Of a stretch of 64,000 bases of DNA, positions 36,397 through 46,444 are shown in pieces. The translations under genes were made by a program, and so were the position numbers. The notes beneath the pieces were generated by a model that saw only the letters and a program-made list of their open reading frames with translations, ran no database searches and was not told where the DNA came from. Every line of letters starts with the position of its first letter. Position 1 is the stretch's first letter. This DNA comes from Micromonospora peucetia (GTDB taxonomy: Bacteria; Actinomycetota; Actinomycetes; Mycobacteriales; Micromonosporaceae), in contig NZ_FMIC01000002.1 in the NCBI RefSeq assembly GCF_900091625.1, forward strand, positions 806,001 through 870,000, given 5' to 3'.

Positions 36397-37941
36397 TCAG
36401 GCAAGCAGCATGCCGTGGTCGACAGCATCGGAGAGCACCCCGTCCAGCGAGAGGCGGACCACCTCGAAGCGCCGGGACACCTCCCGGGAAAGCTCCAGTT
36501 CGACCTCGCGCAGCGCACGCTGCGCCCAGGCCCGGGCGGCGTTGGGATCGTGGTTGCCGGGGCTGCGCCAGTGTTGCCAGCAGGCACCCGAGAGGGCCAC
36601 CGCCACCGGTGGGAGCACCTCGACGCGCTCCATGCCCGGGTAGCTCGCCAGGGCGTCGGTCGCGCCGGCACCGGTCAGCCCCGCCACGCCCCCGGTGCTG
36701 GTGACCAGCAGGACGCGGTCCAGCTCGTGCTCGCCCTGGTGGTCCGCCAGGCCCCAGCGCACCGGGTCCTGGAGGCGCCGGTGGACGCCGGCCGGCAGCG
36801 GCGCGCCGAAGACCCGGCCGGCGGCCTCCTCGACGAGCCCGCGCACCGCCTCGTCGCACTGGGCGGTGGCCAGCAGCGACAGTGCCTCCATCTCCCGGTC
36901 GAGCAGCTGCGGCAGACCTGCGCAGCCGACCCCGAAGACGATCTCCTGCACCACGCGGAGGTGGATGTTCGCCAACTCCAGGGCGAGGTGCTGGCGGATT
37001 CGCCGGGAGGAGGACCGGGCCCGCCGGTCGAGCTGCTCCGACCAGTCGCCCGGGTCGGCCACCACCGGCACCCGGCCGTACGAGCCGGGCAGCACCGGCG
37101 GTTCGGCGCTCGCCCGCCGCAGCCCTTCGTCGGCGGCCCAGCCGACCAGGGCCCGACGCAGGTCCGCCGCCCCGTCGTCCGCGGCGTCGAGCGGGAACCA
37201 GCGGGCGTCGGCGAGCCCGGGGACGGCGGCCAGCAGGGCCGCCCGGTGCGCCTCGACGGTGACCGTGACCGGATCCACCGGCGCGGGCGCGGACCCGACG
37301 GACGCCCCCGTGCCCTCCGTCGTCACCGCGCCCTCCGGCACCGGGGCCCAGCCGCCCGCGCCCGGGGTGACCGCAAAGACGACCTCGACGCCGGCGCGGG
37401 CCAGCTCGGCGAGCAGGTGAAGCTCGACAGCGGTGAAGGCCTGGTCGGCGGCGATCACGAAGAGCACCGCACCGGCCCGGCCGACCCCGTCGCGAAGCAG
37501 TTGGCCGCCGGCGACACCGAGGGCGCCGGTGTCCGGTGTGTCGACGAGGCTGAAGTGCCGCAGCAGCGGCTCGGGCAGGCTCAGCTCGACCCGGCGCGGC
37601 GGACGTGCGAGTGCCGGCCCGGCAGCCAGCCGGTCGGCGCCGTACGAGTGGGGCTGGCGGTAGCCGGGCACGTAGGCGGCCCGCGTCGGCACCCGGGAGT
37701 GACGCACCACGAGCCAACTGCCGACCGGCGCGGCGAGCATGGCCGGATCGAGCTGGAGCAGGCGGGCGAGCACCTCGGACCGACCCGCGCCGGCCGGACC
37801 GACGCCGATCACGGCCAGCGGCTCCTCCGGCCGGGGCACGGTCACTCCCAGCTCGGCGGGCAGCCAGCCCCGGCGGGGCAGCGGCGCGGCTGCGGCCATG
37901 TCGTCGGGCACGTCGACGGCAGGGAGACGACCAGGCTTCAT
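36397..37941 (-). CDS. Dynamin-like GTPase homologue with degenerate nucleotide motifs
   Basis: The 514-residue protein has a GTPase-like N-terminal half: a P-loop-like [12 protein letters not shown] at residues 46-57 in which the usual lysine is Arg54, then LVDTPDTG (G3) and [10 protein letters not shown]. The G4 motif (N/TKxD) is missing; the strand reads [10 protein letters not shown]. The C-terminal half is long and helical. Actinobacteria encode dynamin-type proteins of this size, but GTP binding here is doubtful. ATG 37941 has GGAGG 9 nt upstream. It is divergent from the LuxR gene. Confidence 0.6.
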   Translation of the reverse strand: MKPGRLPAVDVPDDMAAAAPLPRRGWLPAELGVTVPRPEEPLAVIGVGPAGAGRSEVLARLLQLDPAMLAAPVGSWLVVRHSRVPTRAAYVPGYRQPHSYGADRLAAGPALARPPRRVELSLPEPLLRHFSLVDTPDTGALGVAGGQLLRDGVGRAGAVLFVIAADQAFTAVELHLLAELARAGVEVVFAVTPGAGGWAPVPEGAVTTEGTGASVGSAPAPVDPVTVTVEAHRAALLAAVPGLADARWFPLDAADDGAADLRRALVGWAADEGLRRASAEPPVLPGSYGRVPVVADPGDWSEQLDRRARSSSRRIRQHLALELANIHLRVVQEIVFGVGCAGLPQLLDREMEALSLLATAQCDEAVRGLVEEAAGRVFGAPLPAGVHRRLQDPVRWGLADHQGEHELDRVLLVTSTGGVAGLTGAGATDALASYPGMERVEVLPPVAVALSGACWQHWRSPGNHDPNAARAWAQRALREVELELSREVSRRFEVVRLSLDGVLSDAVDHGMLLA

Positions 37942-38131
37942 CGAAAGCGGCCTCCCGTTGCAGGCGACCGGCAGCGGCCGGCCGCAGGGAATCGTCCGGG
38001 TCGCACCCCCGGCTGCCGGAAGAGTACGGGCGGCGAGGGGTCCACACGGAACATTTCGAATACTCACGGGTTACCAGGAGACTACTCAACTTCGGTGCGT
38101 GACGATGTGCACGCGGACGGATTCCGATCGA

Positions 38132-38137
38132 TATGCT
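38132..38137 (+). promoter_or_regulatory. -10 element for a leaderless LuxR transcript
   Basis: TATGCT lies 6 nt before the ATG at 38144; no ribosome site and no convincing -35 are seen. Confidence 0.45.
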
Positions 38138-38143
38138 GCTCCG

Positions 38144-40819
38144 ATGAGTCGGTGGGGTTTCGTCGGCCGAACGGATGAGCTCGACCGTCTGCTGTCGGCG
38201 GTGACCGGCGCGGAGGGACGGGGCATCTTCTTCAGCGGCAGCGCGGGCATCGGCAAGAGCCGCCTGCTGCGCGAGGGGGTGGCGGCCCTCCCCCGCGGCG
38301 GGTACGCCGTCTGGTCGATCGCGGCCAGCGCCACCACCGCCGCGCTCCCCTTCGGCGGTCTCGTCCAGGTGCTCCCGACCGAGCAGCCGCAGGGCCTGTC
38401 GCCCGCCGGCATTTTGCGCTGGGCGGTGGACGTTCTGCAACAGCAGGCGGCCGGCCGCCGGATCGTGCTCGCGGTCGACGACGCACACCTGCTCGACCCG
38501 CCGTCGGCGGCGCTGGTGCACCTGGTCGCCCGGGCCGACAACGCCACGGTCATCGGCACGTCGCGCGACGGCGAGCAGCTCCCGCTGCCGATCCGGGCCC
38601 TGTGGACCGACGGCCTGGTCGACCACGTCGAGCTGAAGCCGCTGCCGCCGGCCGAGACCACCCGGCTGCTCTCCGAGATCCTGAAAGGGCCGGTCGACGC
38701 CACCTCCGCCGACCGGCTCGGCCGGCTCTCAGAGGGCAACCCGCTGCTGCTGCGCGAGCTGGTGTTCGCCGCCGACCGCGGCGAGCTGACCCGCACGTAC
38801 GGGATCTGGAAGTGGACCGGTCGGCTGGAGCTGGCACCCGACCTGACGGACCTGATCGACATCCGGATCGGGCAGCTCACCCAGGGCGTGCGCGGGGTGG
38901 TGGAGCTGGTCGCCTTCGGCGAGCCGCTCGGCCTGCACCTGCTCAGCCAGGCCGCCGACCCGGTGGACGTGGAGACCGCGGAGGAGCGCGGGCTGATCGC
39001 GGTGGAACACGACGACCGACGGGCGAACGTGCGGCTGGCCCACCCGCTCTACGGCGAGGTGATGCGTCGCCGCTGCCCGGTCAGCCGGACGCGCCGGTTG
39101 CAGGCCCGCCTCGCCGAGCTGTTGGAGCTGGTCGGCAAGCGACGCCGCGACGACCTGCTCCGGGTGGCCGTCTGGCGGCTCGACTCGGGCACCGCGCAGG
39201 ATCCGGCCCTGCTGCTCGACGCGGCCGGGCAGGCGTTCGCGCGGTACGACGTACCGCTGGCGACCCGGCTGGCCCGCGCGGCGCTCGACGCGGGCGGCGG
39301 CTTCGACGCGACGGAGCTGCTGGCCACCATCCTGATGTTCGCCGACCGGCCGGACGAGGCGATCGAGGTGCTCGACGCGGTCTCCGTCGACGTCGAGGGC
39401 GACCGGCGGCTGAGCCGCTGGCTGACGGTACGGGGCATGGTCAGCTACTGGGGGCTCAGCCGGGAGTCCACGGTGGAGGAGATCGCCGCGCGCCGGTCGA
39501 TCCTGACGGACTCCGCCGACCAGGCGAGGGTGCTGGCCTTCGAGGGCATCATGCGGCTGCACCGGATGGACACCGGCATCGCGCTGCGGCTCGGGCAGAC
39601 CGTGCTGGACCGGCCGGCCGCGAGCGTCGCCGCCCGGGAGTTGGCCCGCAGCACGATCGCCCACCTGCAGGCGGCGCAGGGACAGTTGCACCGCAGTGCC
39701 ACCGCGATCAACCAGGTGCAGGCCGAGGCGGGCCGGTGGCGGACGGACATGCCGTACCTGCAACTTGCCCTGGAGCTGGCCCGGGGCACCCGGCTGGCGC
39801 TCGCCGGCGACCTGGCCGGCATCGACGCGATCGTGGCCGACGAGTTCGCCGACCTGGCCGGGGCCGGGGACTTCCGGCTCGGCACCGGCTACCTGGCCAT
39901 CCTCCAGGCGTACGCGGCCCGGCTGCGCGGCCAGAGTGACGTGGCGCTGCGGACCAGCCTCGGCGCCTGCGCGGTGCTCGCCACCAGCCGGGTCTACGCG
40001 GGACTGGCCCAGGCCGAACGGGCCCAGGCGGCGGCGCTGCGCGGCGATGCCGCGCAGGCGACGGAGGCGATCGCGGAGGCCGACCGCACCCACGCCCCGG
40101 GCATGATCGTGCTGTACCCGTGGCTGGAACAGGCCAGGGGCGCGGTGCTCGCCGCCGGGGGCGACCTGGCCGGCGCCGTCAAGCACCTCACCGGGCTGGC
40201 CGACCGGGTCCGCGCGGACGGCTTCGCCGGCCACGAGGTGCACGTGCTGCACGACCTGGTCCGGCTGGACCAGGCGACCGCGCCTCTCGGCCCGACCTGC
40301 TCCGACGGCAGCCGGCGCACCGTCGCGCAGCGGCTCGCCGAGCTCTCCGAACGGGTCGACGGGATGCTGCCGCCGCTGTTCGCCCGGCACGCCCGGGCCG
40401 CCGCGGGCGGCTCCGCCGACGAGTTGCTGGCGGTCGCCGACGGCTTCGACGCGCTGGACCTGGTCGTCTACGCGGCGGAGGCGACCGCCACCGCCCGGGA
40501 ACTGCTACGCCGGCGGCGGTCCCCGGCGGCGGCCACGGCCTGTGAACGCCTCGCCGCCCTGCTCGGCCGCTGCGACCTGATCCACACCCCGGCGTTGCGG
40601 GCCGTATCGCCGACGCTGACCGAACGCGAGTGGCAGGTGGCCAGGCTCGCCGCCGACGGGGTGACCAGCCGGGTCATCGCCGAGCGGCTCTACCTCTCCG
40701 CCCGCACCGTCGAGAACCATCTCCAGCGGATCTACGGCAAGCTCGGCGTCGCCGGCCGGTCCGAGCTGCGGGCCGCCCTGCCGACGATCCCGGGCCACGG
40801 CGGCGACGGAACCGGGTGA
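38144..40819 (+). CDS. LAL-type LuxR transcriptional regulator with AAA-like ATPase domain
   Basis: The 891-residue protein has an N-terminal ATPase domain with Walker A GSAGIGKS (residues 32-39) and Walker B IVLAVDDAHLLD (about 105-116), a long TPR-like helical middle, and a C-terminal LuxR/GerE helix-turn-helix (LTEREWQVARLAADG, YLSARTVENHLQ). Such regulators use ATP and an inducer to switch a target operon. The target is not evident: pncB follows 16 nt later but has its own -10 element. Confidence 0.92.
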   Translation: MSRWGFVGRTDELDRLLSAVTGAEGRGIFFSGSAGIGKSRLLREGVAALPRGGYAVWSIAASATTAALPFGGLVQVLPTEQPQGLSPAGILRWAVDVLQQQAAGRRIVLAVDDAHLLDPPSAALVHLVARADNATVIGTSRDGEQLPLPIRALWTDGLVDHVELKPLPPAETTRLLSEILKGPVDATSADRLGRLSEGNPLLLRELVFAADRGELTRTYGIWKWTGRLELAPDLTDLIDIRIGQLTQGVRGVVELVAFGEPLGLHLLSQAADPVDVETAEERGLIAVEHDDRRANVRLAHPLYGEVMRRRCPVSRTRRLQARLAELLELVGKRRRDDLLRVAVWRLDSGTAQDPALLLDAAGQAFARYDVPLATRLARAALDAGGGFDATELLATILMFADRPDEAIEVLDAVSVDVEGDRRLSRWLTVRGMVSYWGLSRESTVEEIAARRSILTDSADQARVLAFEGIMRLHRMDTGIALRLGQTVLDRPAASVAARELARSTIAHLQAAQGQLHRSATAINQVQAEAGRWRTDMPYLQLALELARGTRLALAGDLAGIDAIVADEFADLAGAGDFRLGTGYLAILQAYAARLRGQSDVALRTSLGACAVLATSRVYAGLAQAERAQAAALRGDAAQATEAIAEADRTHAPGMIVLYPWLEQARGAVLAAGGDLAGAVKHLTGLADRVRADGFAGHEVHVLHDLVRLDQATAPLGPTCSDGSRRTVAQRLAELSERVDGMLPPLFARHARAAAGGSADELLAVADGFDALDLVVYAAEATATARELLRRRRSPAAATACERLAALLGRCDLIHTPALRAVSPTLTEREWQVARLAADGVTSRVIAERLYLSARTVENHLQRIYGKLGVAGRSELRAALPTIPGHGGDGTG

Positions 40820-40823
40820 ACTC

Positions 40824-40829
40824 TAGGCT
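40824..40829 (+). promoter_or_regulatory. -10 element for a leaderless pncB transcript
   Basis: TAGGCT lies 6 nt before the GTG of pncB, in the 16-nt gap after the LuxR gene. Confidence 0.45.
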
Positions 40830-40835
40830 GGGGCG

Positions 40836-42122
40836 GTGAGCACCCTTCGCCCCGCGCTGCTGACCGACCACTACGAGCTGACCATGGTCAGTGCCGCCCT
40901 GCGCGACGGCACCGCGAACCGCCCCTGCGTCTTCGAGGTGTTCAGCCGTCGGCTGCCCGCCGGTCGCCGTTACGGCGTGGTCGCCGGCACCGGCCGGCTG
41001 ATCGAGCTGATCCGCGACTTCCGTTTCGGCGCCGACGAGGTGGACTTCCTGCGGCGTACCGGGGTGGTCGACGAGCCGGCCGCCGCCTGGCTGCGCGACT
41101 ACCGCTTCACCGGCGACATCGAGGGCTACGCCGAGGGCGAGCTGTTCTTCCCCAACTCGCCGATCCTCACCGTCTCCGGTGGCTTCGCCGAGTGCGTGGT
41201 GCTGGAGACCCTCGTGCTGTCGGTGCTCAACCACGACAGTGCGGTCGCCGCCGCCGCCGCGCGGATGGTCACCGCGGCCCGTGGCCGGACCCTCATCGAG
41301 ATGGGCTCCCGGCGCGCGCACGAGGAGGCGGCGGTGGCCGCGGCGCGGGCCGCGTACCTGGCCGGATTCCGGTTCACCTCGAACCTCGCCGCCGGGCTGC
41401 GCTACGGCATCCCGACCGCCGGCACGGCCGCGCACGCGTTCACCCTGCTGCACCAGGACGAACGGGCGGCGTTCGCCTCGCAGGTCGCCACGCTGGGCAA
41501 GGACACCACGCTGCTGGTCGACACGTACGACATCAGCCAGGGCATCCGCAACGCGATCGCGGTGGCCGGGCCCGATCTGCGGGCGGTGCGGATCGACTCC
41601 GGCGACCTGGCGGTGATCGCCCAGCAGTCCCGTGAGCTGCTCGACTCGCTGGGCGCCACCGAAACCAAGATCATCGTCTCCGGTGACCTCGACGAGCACG
41701 CCATCGCCTCGCTCGCCGCCGAACCGGTCGACATGTACGGCGCGGGCACCGCCGTCGTCACCGGTTCCGGCGCGCCCACCGCCGGACTGGTCTACAAGCT
41801 CGTCGAGGTCGAGGGCCGCCCGGTGGTCAAGCGCTCCGAGCACAAGGCCACCATCGGCGGTCGCAAGGTGGCCGTACGCCGGCACAAGCCGACCGGTACC
41901 GCCACCGAGGAGATCGTCGTACCGCAGGGCGTGCCCGACTCCCGGCCCAACGACCGGCTGCTCCAGCACTCGTTCCTGGCCGGTGGCGAGCCGGTCGACC
42001 GACCGACGCTGGACGAGTCGCGGGAACACCTGCGACAGTGCCTGATCTCCATCCCCTGGGAGGGGCTGAAGCTCTCCGGCGGCGACCCGGCCATCCCGGT
42101 CACGGTCGTCCCGGCCGACTGA
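40836..42122 (+). CDS. pncB: Nicotinate phosphoribosyltransferase
   Basis: The 428-residue protein has the NAPRTase hallmarks: TDHYELTM at the N-terminus, EMGSRRAHE with the autophosphorylated-His region, FTSNLAA, LVDTYDISQGI and VRIDSGDL. It makes nicotinate mononucleotide in NAD salvage. The GTG start is set by the short distance to the upstream -10. pncA follows after 12 nt. Confidence 0.95.
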   Translation: MSTLRPALLTDHYELTMVSAALRDGTANRPCVFEVFSRRLPAGRRYGVVAGTGRLIELIRDFRFGADEVDFLRRTGVVDEPAAAWLRDYRFTGDIEGYAEGELFFPNSPILTVSGGFAECVVLETLVLSVLNHDSAVAAAAARMVTAARGRTLIEMGSRRAHEEAAVAAARAAYLAGFRFTSNLAAGLRYGIPTAGTAAHAFTLLHQDERAAFASQVATLGKDTTLLVDTYDISQGIRNAIAVAGPDLRAVRIDSGDLAVIAQQSRELLDSLGATETKIIVSGDLDEHAIASLAAEPVDMYGAGTAVVTGSGAPTAGLVYKLVEVEGRPVVKRSEHKATIGGRKVAVRRHKPTGTATEEIVVPQGVPDSRPNDRLLQHSFLAGGEPVDRPTLDESREHLRQCLISIPWEGLKLSGGDPAIPVTVVPAD

Positions 42123-42134
42123 AAGGAACGCCAG

Positions 42135-42716
42135 GTGGGCAACGCGCTGATCGTCGTGGACGTGCAGAAGGACTTCTGCGAGGGCGGTTCGCTGGCCGTC
42201 GACGGCGGGGCCGGCGTGGCGGCCGGGATCACCCGGCTGCTCGCCGCCGAGCCGGACCGCTGGGACCACGTGGTCGCGACGAAGGACTACCACGTCGACC
42301 CGGGCGCCCACTTCGGCGACCCGCCGGACTTCGTGGACTCCTGGCCGCGGCACTGCGTGGTGGGCACCCCGGGCTCGGAGTTCCACCCCGATCTGGGCAC
42401 CGACCGGATCGAGGCGATCTTCCACAAGGGCGAGTACGCGGCCGCGTACTCCGGCTTCGAGGGGCACGCCGCCGACGGCGAGTGTCTGGCCGACTGGCTG
42501 CGCCGGCACGGCGTGGACCGGGTCGACGTGGTCGGCATCGCCACCGACCACTGCGTACGGGCCACCGCCCTGGACGCCGCCCGGGAGGGCTTCGCCACCA
42601 CCGTGCTGCTGGACCTGACCGCCGGGGTCGCCCCGGACACCACCGACGTGGCGCTGCGCGCCTTCGAGGGCGCCGGGGTCACCATGCGCGGGGAGCCTGT
42701 GATCAAGGCCGCATGA
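42135..42716 (+). CDS. pncA: Nicotinamidase (isochorismatase family)
   Basis: The 193-residue protein has the cysteine hydrolase triad of the family: Asp9 in VVDVQKDFC, a lysine in ATKDYH and the nucleophilic Cys in GIATDHCVRAT, with the metal-binding residues FVDSWPRHC between. It converts nicotinamide to nicotinate, the substrate of PncB encoded just before it. The GTG has AAAGGA about 9 nt upstream. Confidence 0.94.
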   Translation: MGNALIVVDVQKDFCEGGSLAVDGGAGVAAGITRLLAAEPDRWDHVVATKDYHVDPGAHFGDPPDFVDSWPRHCVVGTPGSEFHPDLGTDRIEAIFHKGEYAAAYSGFEGHAADGECLADWLRRHGVDRVDVVGIATDHCVRATALDAAREGFATTVLLDLTAGVAPDTTDVALRAFEGAGVTMRGEPVIKAA

Positions 42717-42781
42717 GGCGGTAATTCGTTGGCGGGTGTCGTACCTCCGGCCGAGGAGGTCGGGCGGAAGTATGCACCGAT

Positions 42782-44020
42782 ATGAACATTAAGCCTTACC
42801 GGGAGGCGCTCGCCCTGCCCGGCCTCCGGTCGTTGCTGCTGGTGTCGGTGCTCGCCCGCGTCCCGCTCACCGCGACCGGGGTGACCCTGACGTTCTACGT
42901 CGTGCTCGACCTCGGGCGCGGCTACTGGGCGGCCGGGCTCGTCGGCGCGGCGATCACCGTGGGCGCCGCGATCGGCGGCCCGCTGCTCGGCCGCCTGATC
43001 GACCGGCACGGGCTGCGGCCGGTGCTCGTGCTCACCGGGATCGCCGAGGCGGCCTTCTGGTCCACCGCGCCGATGCTGCCGTACCCTGTGCTGCTGCCCG
43101 CCGCGTTCCTGGCCGGCTCGCTCGCCCTGCCGATCTTCTCGGTGGTCCGGCAGTCGGTCGCCGCGATGGTGCCGCCGGAGCGGCGCCGCCCCGCGTACGC
43201 GCTGGACTCGATGTCGGTGGAACTGTCGTTCATGGTCGGTCCCGCGCTGGCCGTGGCGGCGGTCACCGCGATCTCCGCCCGGACCACCCTCTACCTGGTC
43301 GGCGCCGGCATCGTCGCCGCCGGCATCACGTTCTGGCTGCTCAATCCGCCCACCCGGGGCGGCGGCGAGCCGACCGGGCCGCAGCCGAGGGTACCCCGCC
43401 GGTCGTGGCTCACCCCGCGCCTGCTCGCCGTGCTGGCGGTCAGCGCCGCCGGCACGCTGGTGCTCGGCGGCGCCGACGTGGCCGTGGTCGCCGTGCTCCG
43501 GGAGAGCGGCGACGTCGGGTGGACCGGTGCCGTCCTCGCCGTCTGGGCGGTCGCCTCGTTGGCCGGCGGCTTCGCGTACGGGGCGGTCAGCCGCTCATTC
43601 TCGCCGCTGGTCCTGATGGCCGGGCTCAGCCTCTGCACCATCCCGATCGGGCTGGGCGGGGAGCACTGGTGGTTGCTCTGCCTGGCCCTGATCCCCGCCG
43701 GGGCACTCTGCGCGCCGACCATCGCGGCCACCTCCGACGCGGTCAGCCGGCTGGTCCCCGCCTCCGTACGCGGCGAGGCGATGGGCCTGCACGGCTCGGC
43801 GGTCACGGTCGGCCTCGCGATCGGCGCGCCGCTCGCGGGGGCCGTGATCGACGCCTCCGCGCCGGTGTGGGGCTTCGCGGTCACCGGGGCGGTCGGCGCG
43901 CTGGTGGCGCTGGCCGTACTCCCGATCGAGCTGCGCCACCGCCGCACCACCACCCCCCTCGCAGCCCTAACCCCAACCACCGCCCCCTCCCTCCACCCCT
44001 CGGCCGCCGCCCCGCGTTGA
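42782..44020 (+). CDS. MFS transporter
   Basis: The 412-residue protein has about 12 membrane segments and the MFS loop motif GRLIDRHGLRPVL between segments 2 and 3, with a repeated pseudo-symmetric half. The C-terminal tail is Thr/Pro-rich and hydrophilic. The substrate is not evident. It starts 65 nt after pncA on the same strand; linkage to NAD salvage is only positional. Confidence 0.88.
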   Translation: MNIKPYREALALPGLRSLLLVSVLARVPLTATGVTLTFYVVLDLGRGYWAAGLVGAAITVGAAIGGPLLGRLIDRHGLRPVLVLTGIAEAAFWSTAPMLPYPVLLPAAFLAGSLALPIFSVVRQSVAAMVPPERRRPAYALDSMSVELSFMVGPALAVAAVTAISARTTLYLVGAGIVAAGITFWLLNPPTRGGGEPTGPQPRVPRRSWLTPRLLAVLAVSAAGTLVLGGADVAVVAVLRESGDVGWTGAVLAVWAVASLAGGFAYGAVSRSFSPLVLMAGLSLCTIPIGLGGEHWWLLCLALIPAGALCAPTIAATSDAVSRLVPASVRGEAMGLHGSAVTVGLAIGAPLAGAVIDASAPVWGFAVTGAVGALVALAVLPIELRHRRTTTPLAALTPTTAPSLHPSAAAPR

Positions 44021-44042
44021 TCCTGGTGGAGCCAGTCCGCGC

Positions 44043-44111
44043 CGATCTTGCACTTTGCGCCCCGACAGTCCGGGCATTCCTCGCATTGCAGGGGCCGCAA
44101 GTGCAAGATCG
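44043..44111. repeat. 71-bp inverted-repeat element, copy 2
   Basis: CGATCTTGCACTT (44043-44055) is repeated inverted at 44099-44111. Read in reverse, its spacer has the same length and recognisable blocks of the spacer of copy 1 (2179-2219), such as CGGCCC at one end and TGTCGGGGC at the other. It lies just after the MFS gene in a convergent gap. Confidence 0.8.
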
Positions 44112-44314
44112 CCGGAAGCGCCGTTGGCGAATGTGTAAGGCAGAGCCTTAGCGAGACAGGCCCCCCGCCGGGCGCTGGCCGGACTTGCCGGACGCTGGCC
44201 GGGCCGGGCCGGGCCGGGCGCCGGATGCCGGGGTGAGCGGGGAGGGGTGCATGATCGGGTGATCCTCAGCCGGTGTCCATGCGCCGTGTGATCCGGTTAT
44301 CGGTCAACTGATCG

Positions 44315-44413
44315 AGAGGCGACGCTCAGACGGCGTGAGACGGCGAGAGGCGACGCTCAGACGGCGTGAGGCGGCGCTCAGACGGCGTGAGGCGGCGTGA
44401 GGCGGCGCTCAGG
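44315..44413. repeat. Tandem GACGCTCAGACGGCGTGAG repeats
   Basis: Three to four imperfect copies of a unit near CGACGCTCAGACGGCGTGAG, with shorter CGGCGTGAGG insertions, lie in the gap between the MFS and ctaD genes. The rest of the 508-nt gap holds the inverted repeat at 44043 and a GGCCG triplet run near 44200; I see no gene. Confidence 0.65.
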
Positions 44414-44528
44414 GCCGTGCTGAGGTGGCCGATCGCGAGGCCACACTGGGACGGGCCGCTGGGGCAGCGCAACGGCAGACGGGCGCCGCCCCGGGTGGGG
44501 TGGCGCCCGTCGTACGTGTTGCGCAGGC

Positions 44529-46289
44529 TCAGTGCCGGTCGATGTCGCTGGCGGTGTCCTCGCGGTAGCTGGCGCCGCCGTCGGCCTCGCTGGTCAGCAG
44601 CTTGGCGCCGCCCTCCGGTGGGCCGGCCAGGCTCTGGCCGCCGGCCGCCAGCTCGGGGAACTTGAGGTCGAACGCCGGCCGCTCGGAGCGGATCCGCGGC
44701 ATCCGGTCGAAGTTGCGCAGCGGGGGCGGAGAGCTGGTCGCCCACTCCAGCGAGTTGCCGTAACCCCACGGGTCGTCGACCTCGACCACCGGGCCGGCCT
44801 TGTACGACTTCCAGCAGTTCCAGATGAACGGCAGGGTCGAGATGCCGGTGATGAACGCGCCGATCGTGGAGATCATGTTCAGCGTGGTGAAGCCGTCGCC
44901 GGGCAGGTAGTCGACGTACCGACGCGGCATGCCCTCGTTGCCCAGCCAGTGCTGCACCAGGAACGTGGTGTGGAAGCCGATCATGGTCAGCCAGAAGTGC
45001 ACCTTGCCCAGCCGCTCGTCGAGCATCCGGCCGAACATCTTCGGGAACCAGAAGTAGATGCCGGCGAAGACGGCGAACACGATGGTGCCGAAGAGCACGT
45101 AGTGGAAGTGCGCCACCACGAAGTACGAGTCGTGCAGGTGGAAGTCGAGCGGCGGGCTGGCCAGCAGCACACCGGTCAGGCCACCGAAGAGGAAGGTGAC
45201 CAGGAAGCCGATGGCGAACAGCATCGGCGTCTCGAAGCTGATCTGGCCGCGCCACATGGTGCCGATCCAGTTGAAGAACTTCATACCGGTCGGCACGGCG
45301 ATCAGATAGCTCAGGAAGCTGAAGAACGGCAGCAGCACCTGGCCGGTGGAGAACATGTGGTGCGCCCAGACGCTCATCGACAGGCCGGCGATGGCGATGG
45401 TCGCGGCGACCAGGCCCTTGTAACCGAAGATCGGCTTCCGGGAGAAGACCGGGATGACCTCAGAGATGATGCCGAAGAACGGCAGCGCGATGATGTACAC
45501 CTCGGGGTGGCCGAAGAACCAGAAGAGGTGCTGGTAGAGCATCGGCCCGCCGGTCGCCGGGTCGTAGACGTGGGCTCCCAGGAGGCGGTCGGCGGCCAGC
45601 GCCAGGAGCGCGGCGGCCAGCAGCGGGAAGACCAGGATCACCAGGAGGCTGGTGACCAGCATGTTCCAGGTGAAGATCGGCATCCGGAACATCGTCATGC
45701 CCGGCGCGCGCAGGGTCAGGATCGTGGTGATCAGGTTGACCGCACCGAGGATCGAGCCCAGACCGGAGATGACCAGGCCGATCACCCACAGGTTGGCACC
45801 GATGCCCGGGGAGTGCTCGACGCTGCTCAGCGGCGCGTAGGCGGTCCAGCCGAAGTCGGCGGCCCCACCCGGGGTGAGGAACCCGACCATCGTCATCGTG
45901 CCGCCGAGCAGGAACAGCCAGTAGGCGAAGCTGTTCAGCCGGGGGAACGACACGTCGGGGGCGCCGATCTGCAACGGCACCACGTAGTTCGCGAACGCGA
46001 ACACGATCGGCGTCGCGAAGAACAGCAGCATGACCGTGCCGTGCATGGTGAACAGCTGGTTGTACTGCTCGGGCGACAGGAACTGCAGCCCGGGCCGGGC
46101 CAACTCGGCCCGCATGATCAGGGCCATCAGGCCACCGATCATGAAGAACACGAACGCGGTGACCATGTACATGATCCCGATCTGCTTCGCGTCCGTGGTT
46201 CGCAGCAGCCGCGCGATGGCCGACCCCTTGACCGGCTCTCGGACCGGCCAGGGCCGGGTCACGACCGGCTTGGGTGCGACGGTGGTCAC
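44529..46289 (-). CDS. ctaD: Cytochrome c oxidase subunit I
   Basis: The 586-residue protein has twelve membrane segments and all the heme-copper oxidase ligands: the low-spin heme His in MHGTVM, the CuB site [10 protein letters not shown] and HH (WAHHMF), and the heme a3 His in [11 protein letters not shown]. It is the catalytic subunit of the aa3 oxidase. GTG 46289 is chosen with GGAGG 6 nt upstream. The C-terminal 60 residues are hydrophilic, as in other actinobacterial CtaD. No other oxidase subunit is adjacent. Confidence 0.97.
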   Translation of the reverse strand: MTTVAPKPVVTRPWPVREPVKGSAIARLLRTTDAKQIGIMYMVTAFVFFMIGGLMALIMRAELARPGLQFLSPEQYNQLFTMHGTVMLLFFATPIVFAFANYVVPLQIGAPDVSFPRLNSFAYWLFLLGGTMTMVGFLTPGGAADFGWTAYAPLSSVEHSPGIGANLWVIGLVISGLGSILGAVNLITTILTLRAPGMTMFRMPIFTWNMLVTSLLVILVFPLLAAALLALAADRLLGAHVYDPATGGPMLYQHLFWFFGHPEVYIIALPFFGIISEVIPVFSRKPIFGYKGLVAATIAIAGLSMSVWAHHMFSTGQVLLPFFSFLSYLIAVPTGMKFFNWIGTMWRGQISFETPMLFAIGFLVTFLFGGLTGVLLASPPLDFHLHDSYFVVAHFHYVLFGTIVFAVFAGIYFWFPKMFGRMLDERLGKVHFWLTMIGFHTTFLVQHWLGNEGMPRRYVDYLPGDGFTTLNMISTIGAFITGISTLPFIWNCWKSYKAGPVVEVDDPWGYGNSLEWATSSPPPLRNFDRMPRIRSERPAFDLKFPELAAGGQSLAGPPEGGAKLLTSEADGGASYREDTASDIDRH

Positions 46290-46358
46290 GAGTGGCCTCC
46301 GGTTCTGGGTTGTCCCGCTCGGCACGCGCTGGTTATCGGCGGGCCGTCATCCGCAAGG

Positions 46359-46364
46359 AGGATA
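46359..46364 (-). promoter_or_regulatory. Possible -10 element of ctaD
   Basis: TATCCT on the minus strand lies about 70 nt upstream of the ctaD start in the 155-nt gap. A TTGCCA further upstream is only 12 nt away, too close for a standard promoter, so the call is tentative. Confidence 0.3.
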
Positions 46365-46444
46365 GTCCCCGCGAGGTGGCAACGCTGCGTGGGGTGGTCG
46401 GGTAGCCTGCGCCACCCGCTCCACCGCGCCCGGGCACGCGGCTG

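Noticed and set aside
36173..38626. 817-residue minus-strand frame across the dynamin-like and LuxR genes
   Set aside because: It shares no protein-family features, and the two genes in the other frames have clear motifs.
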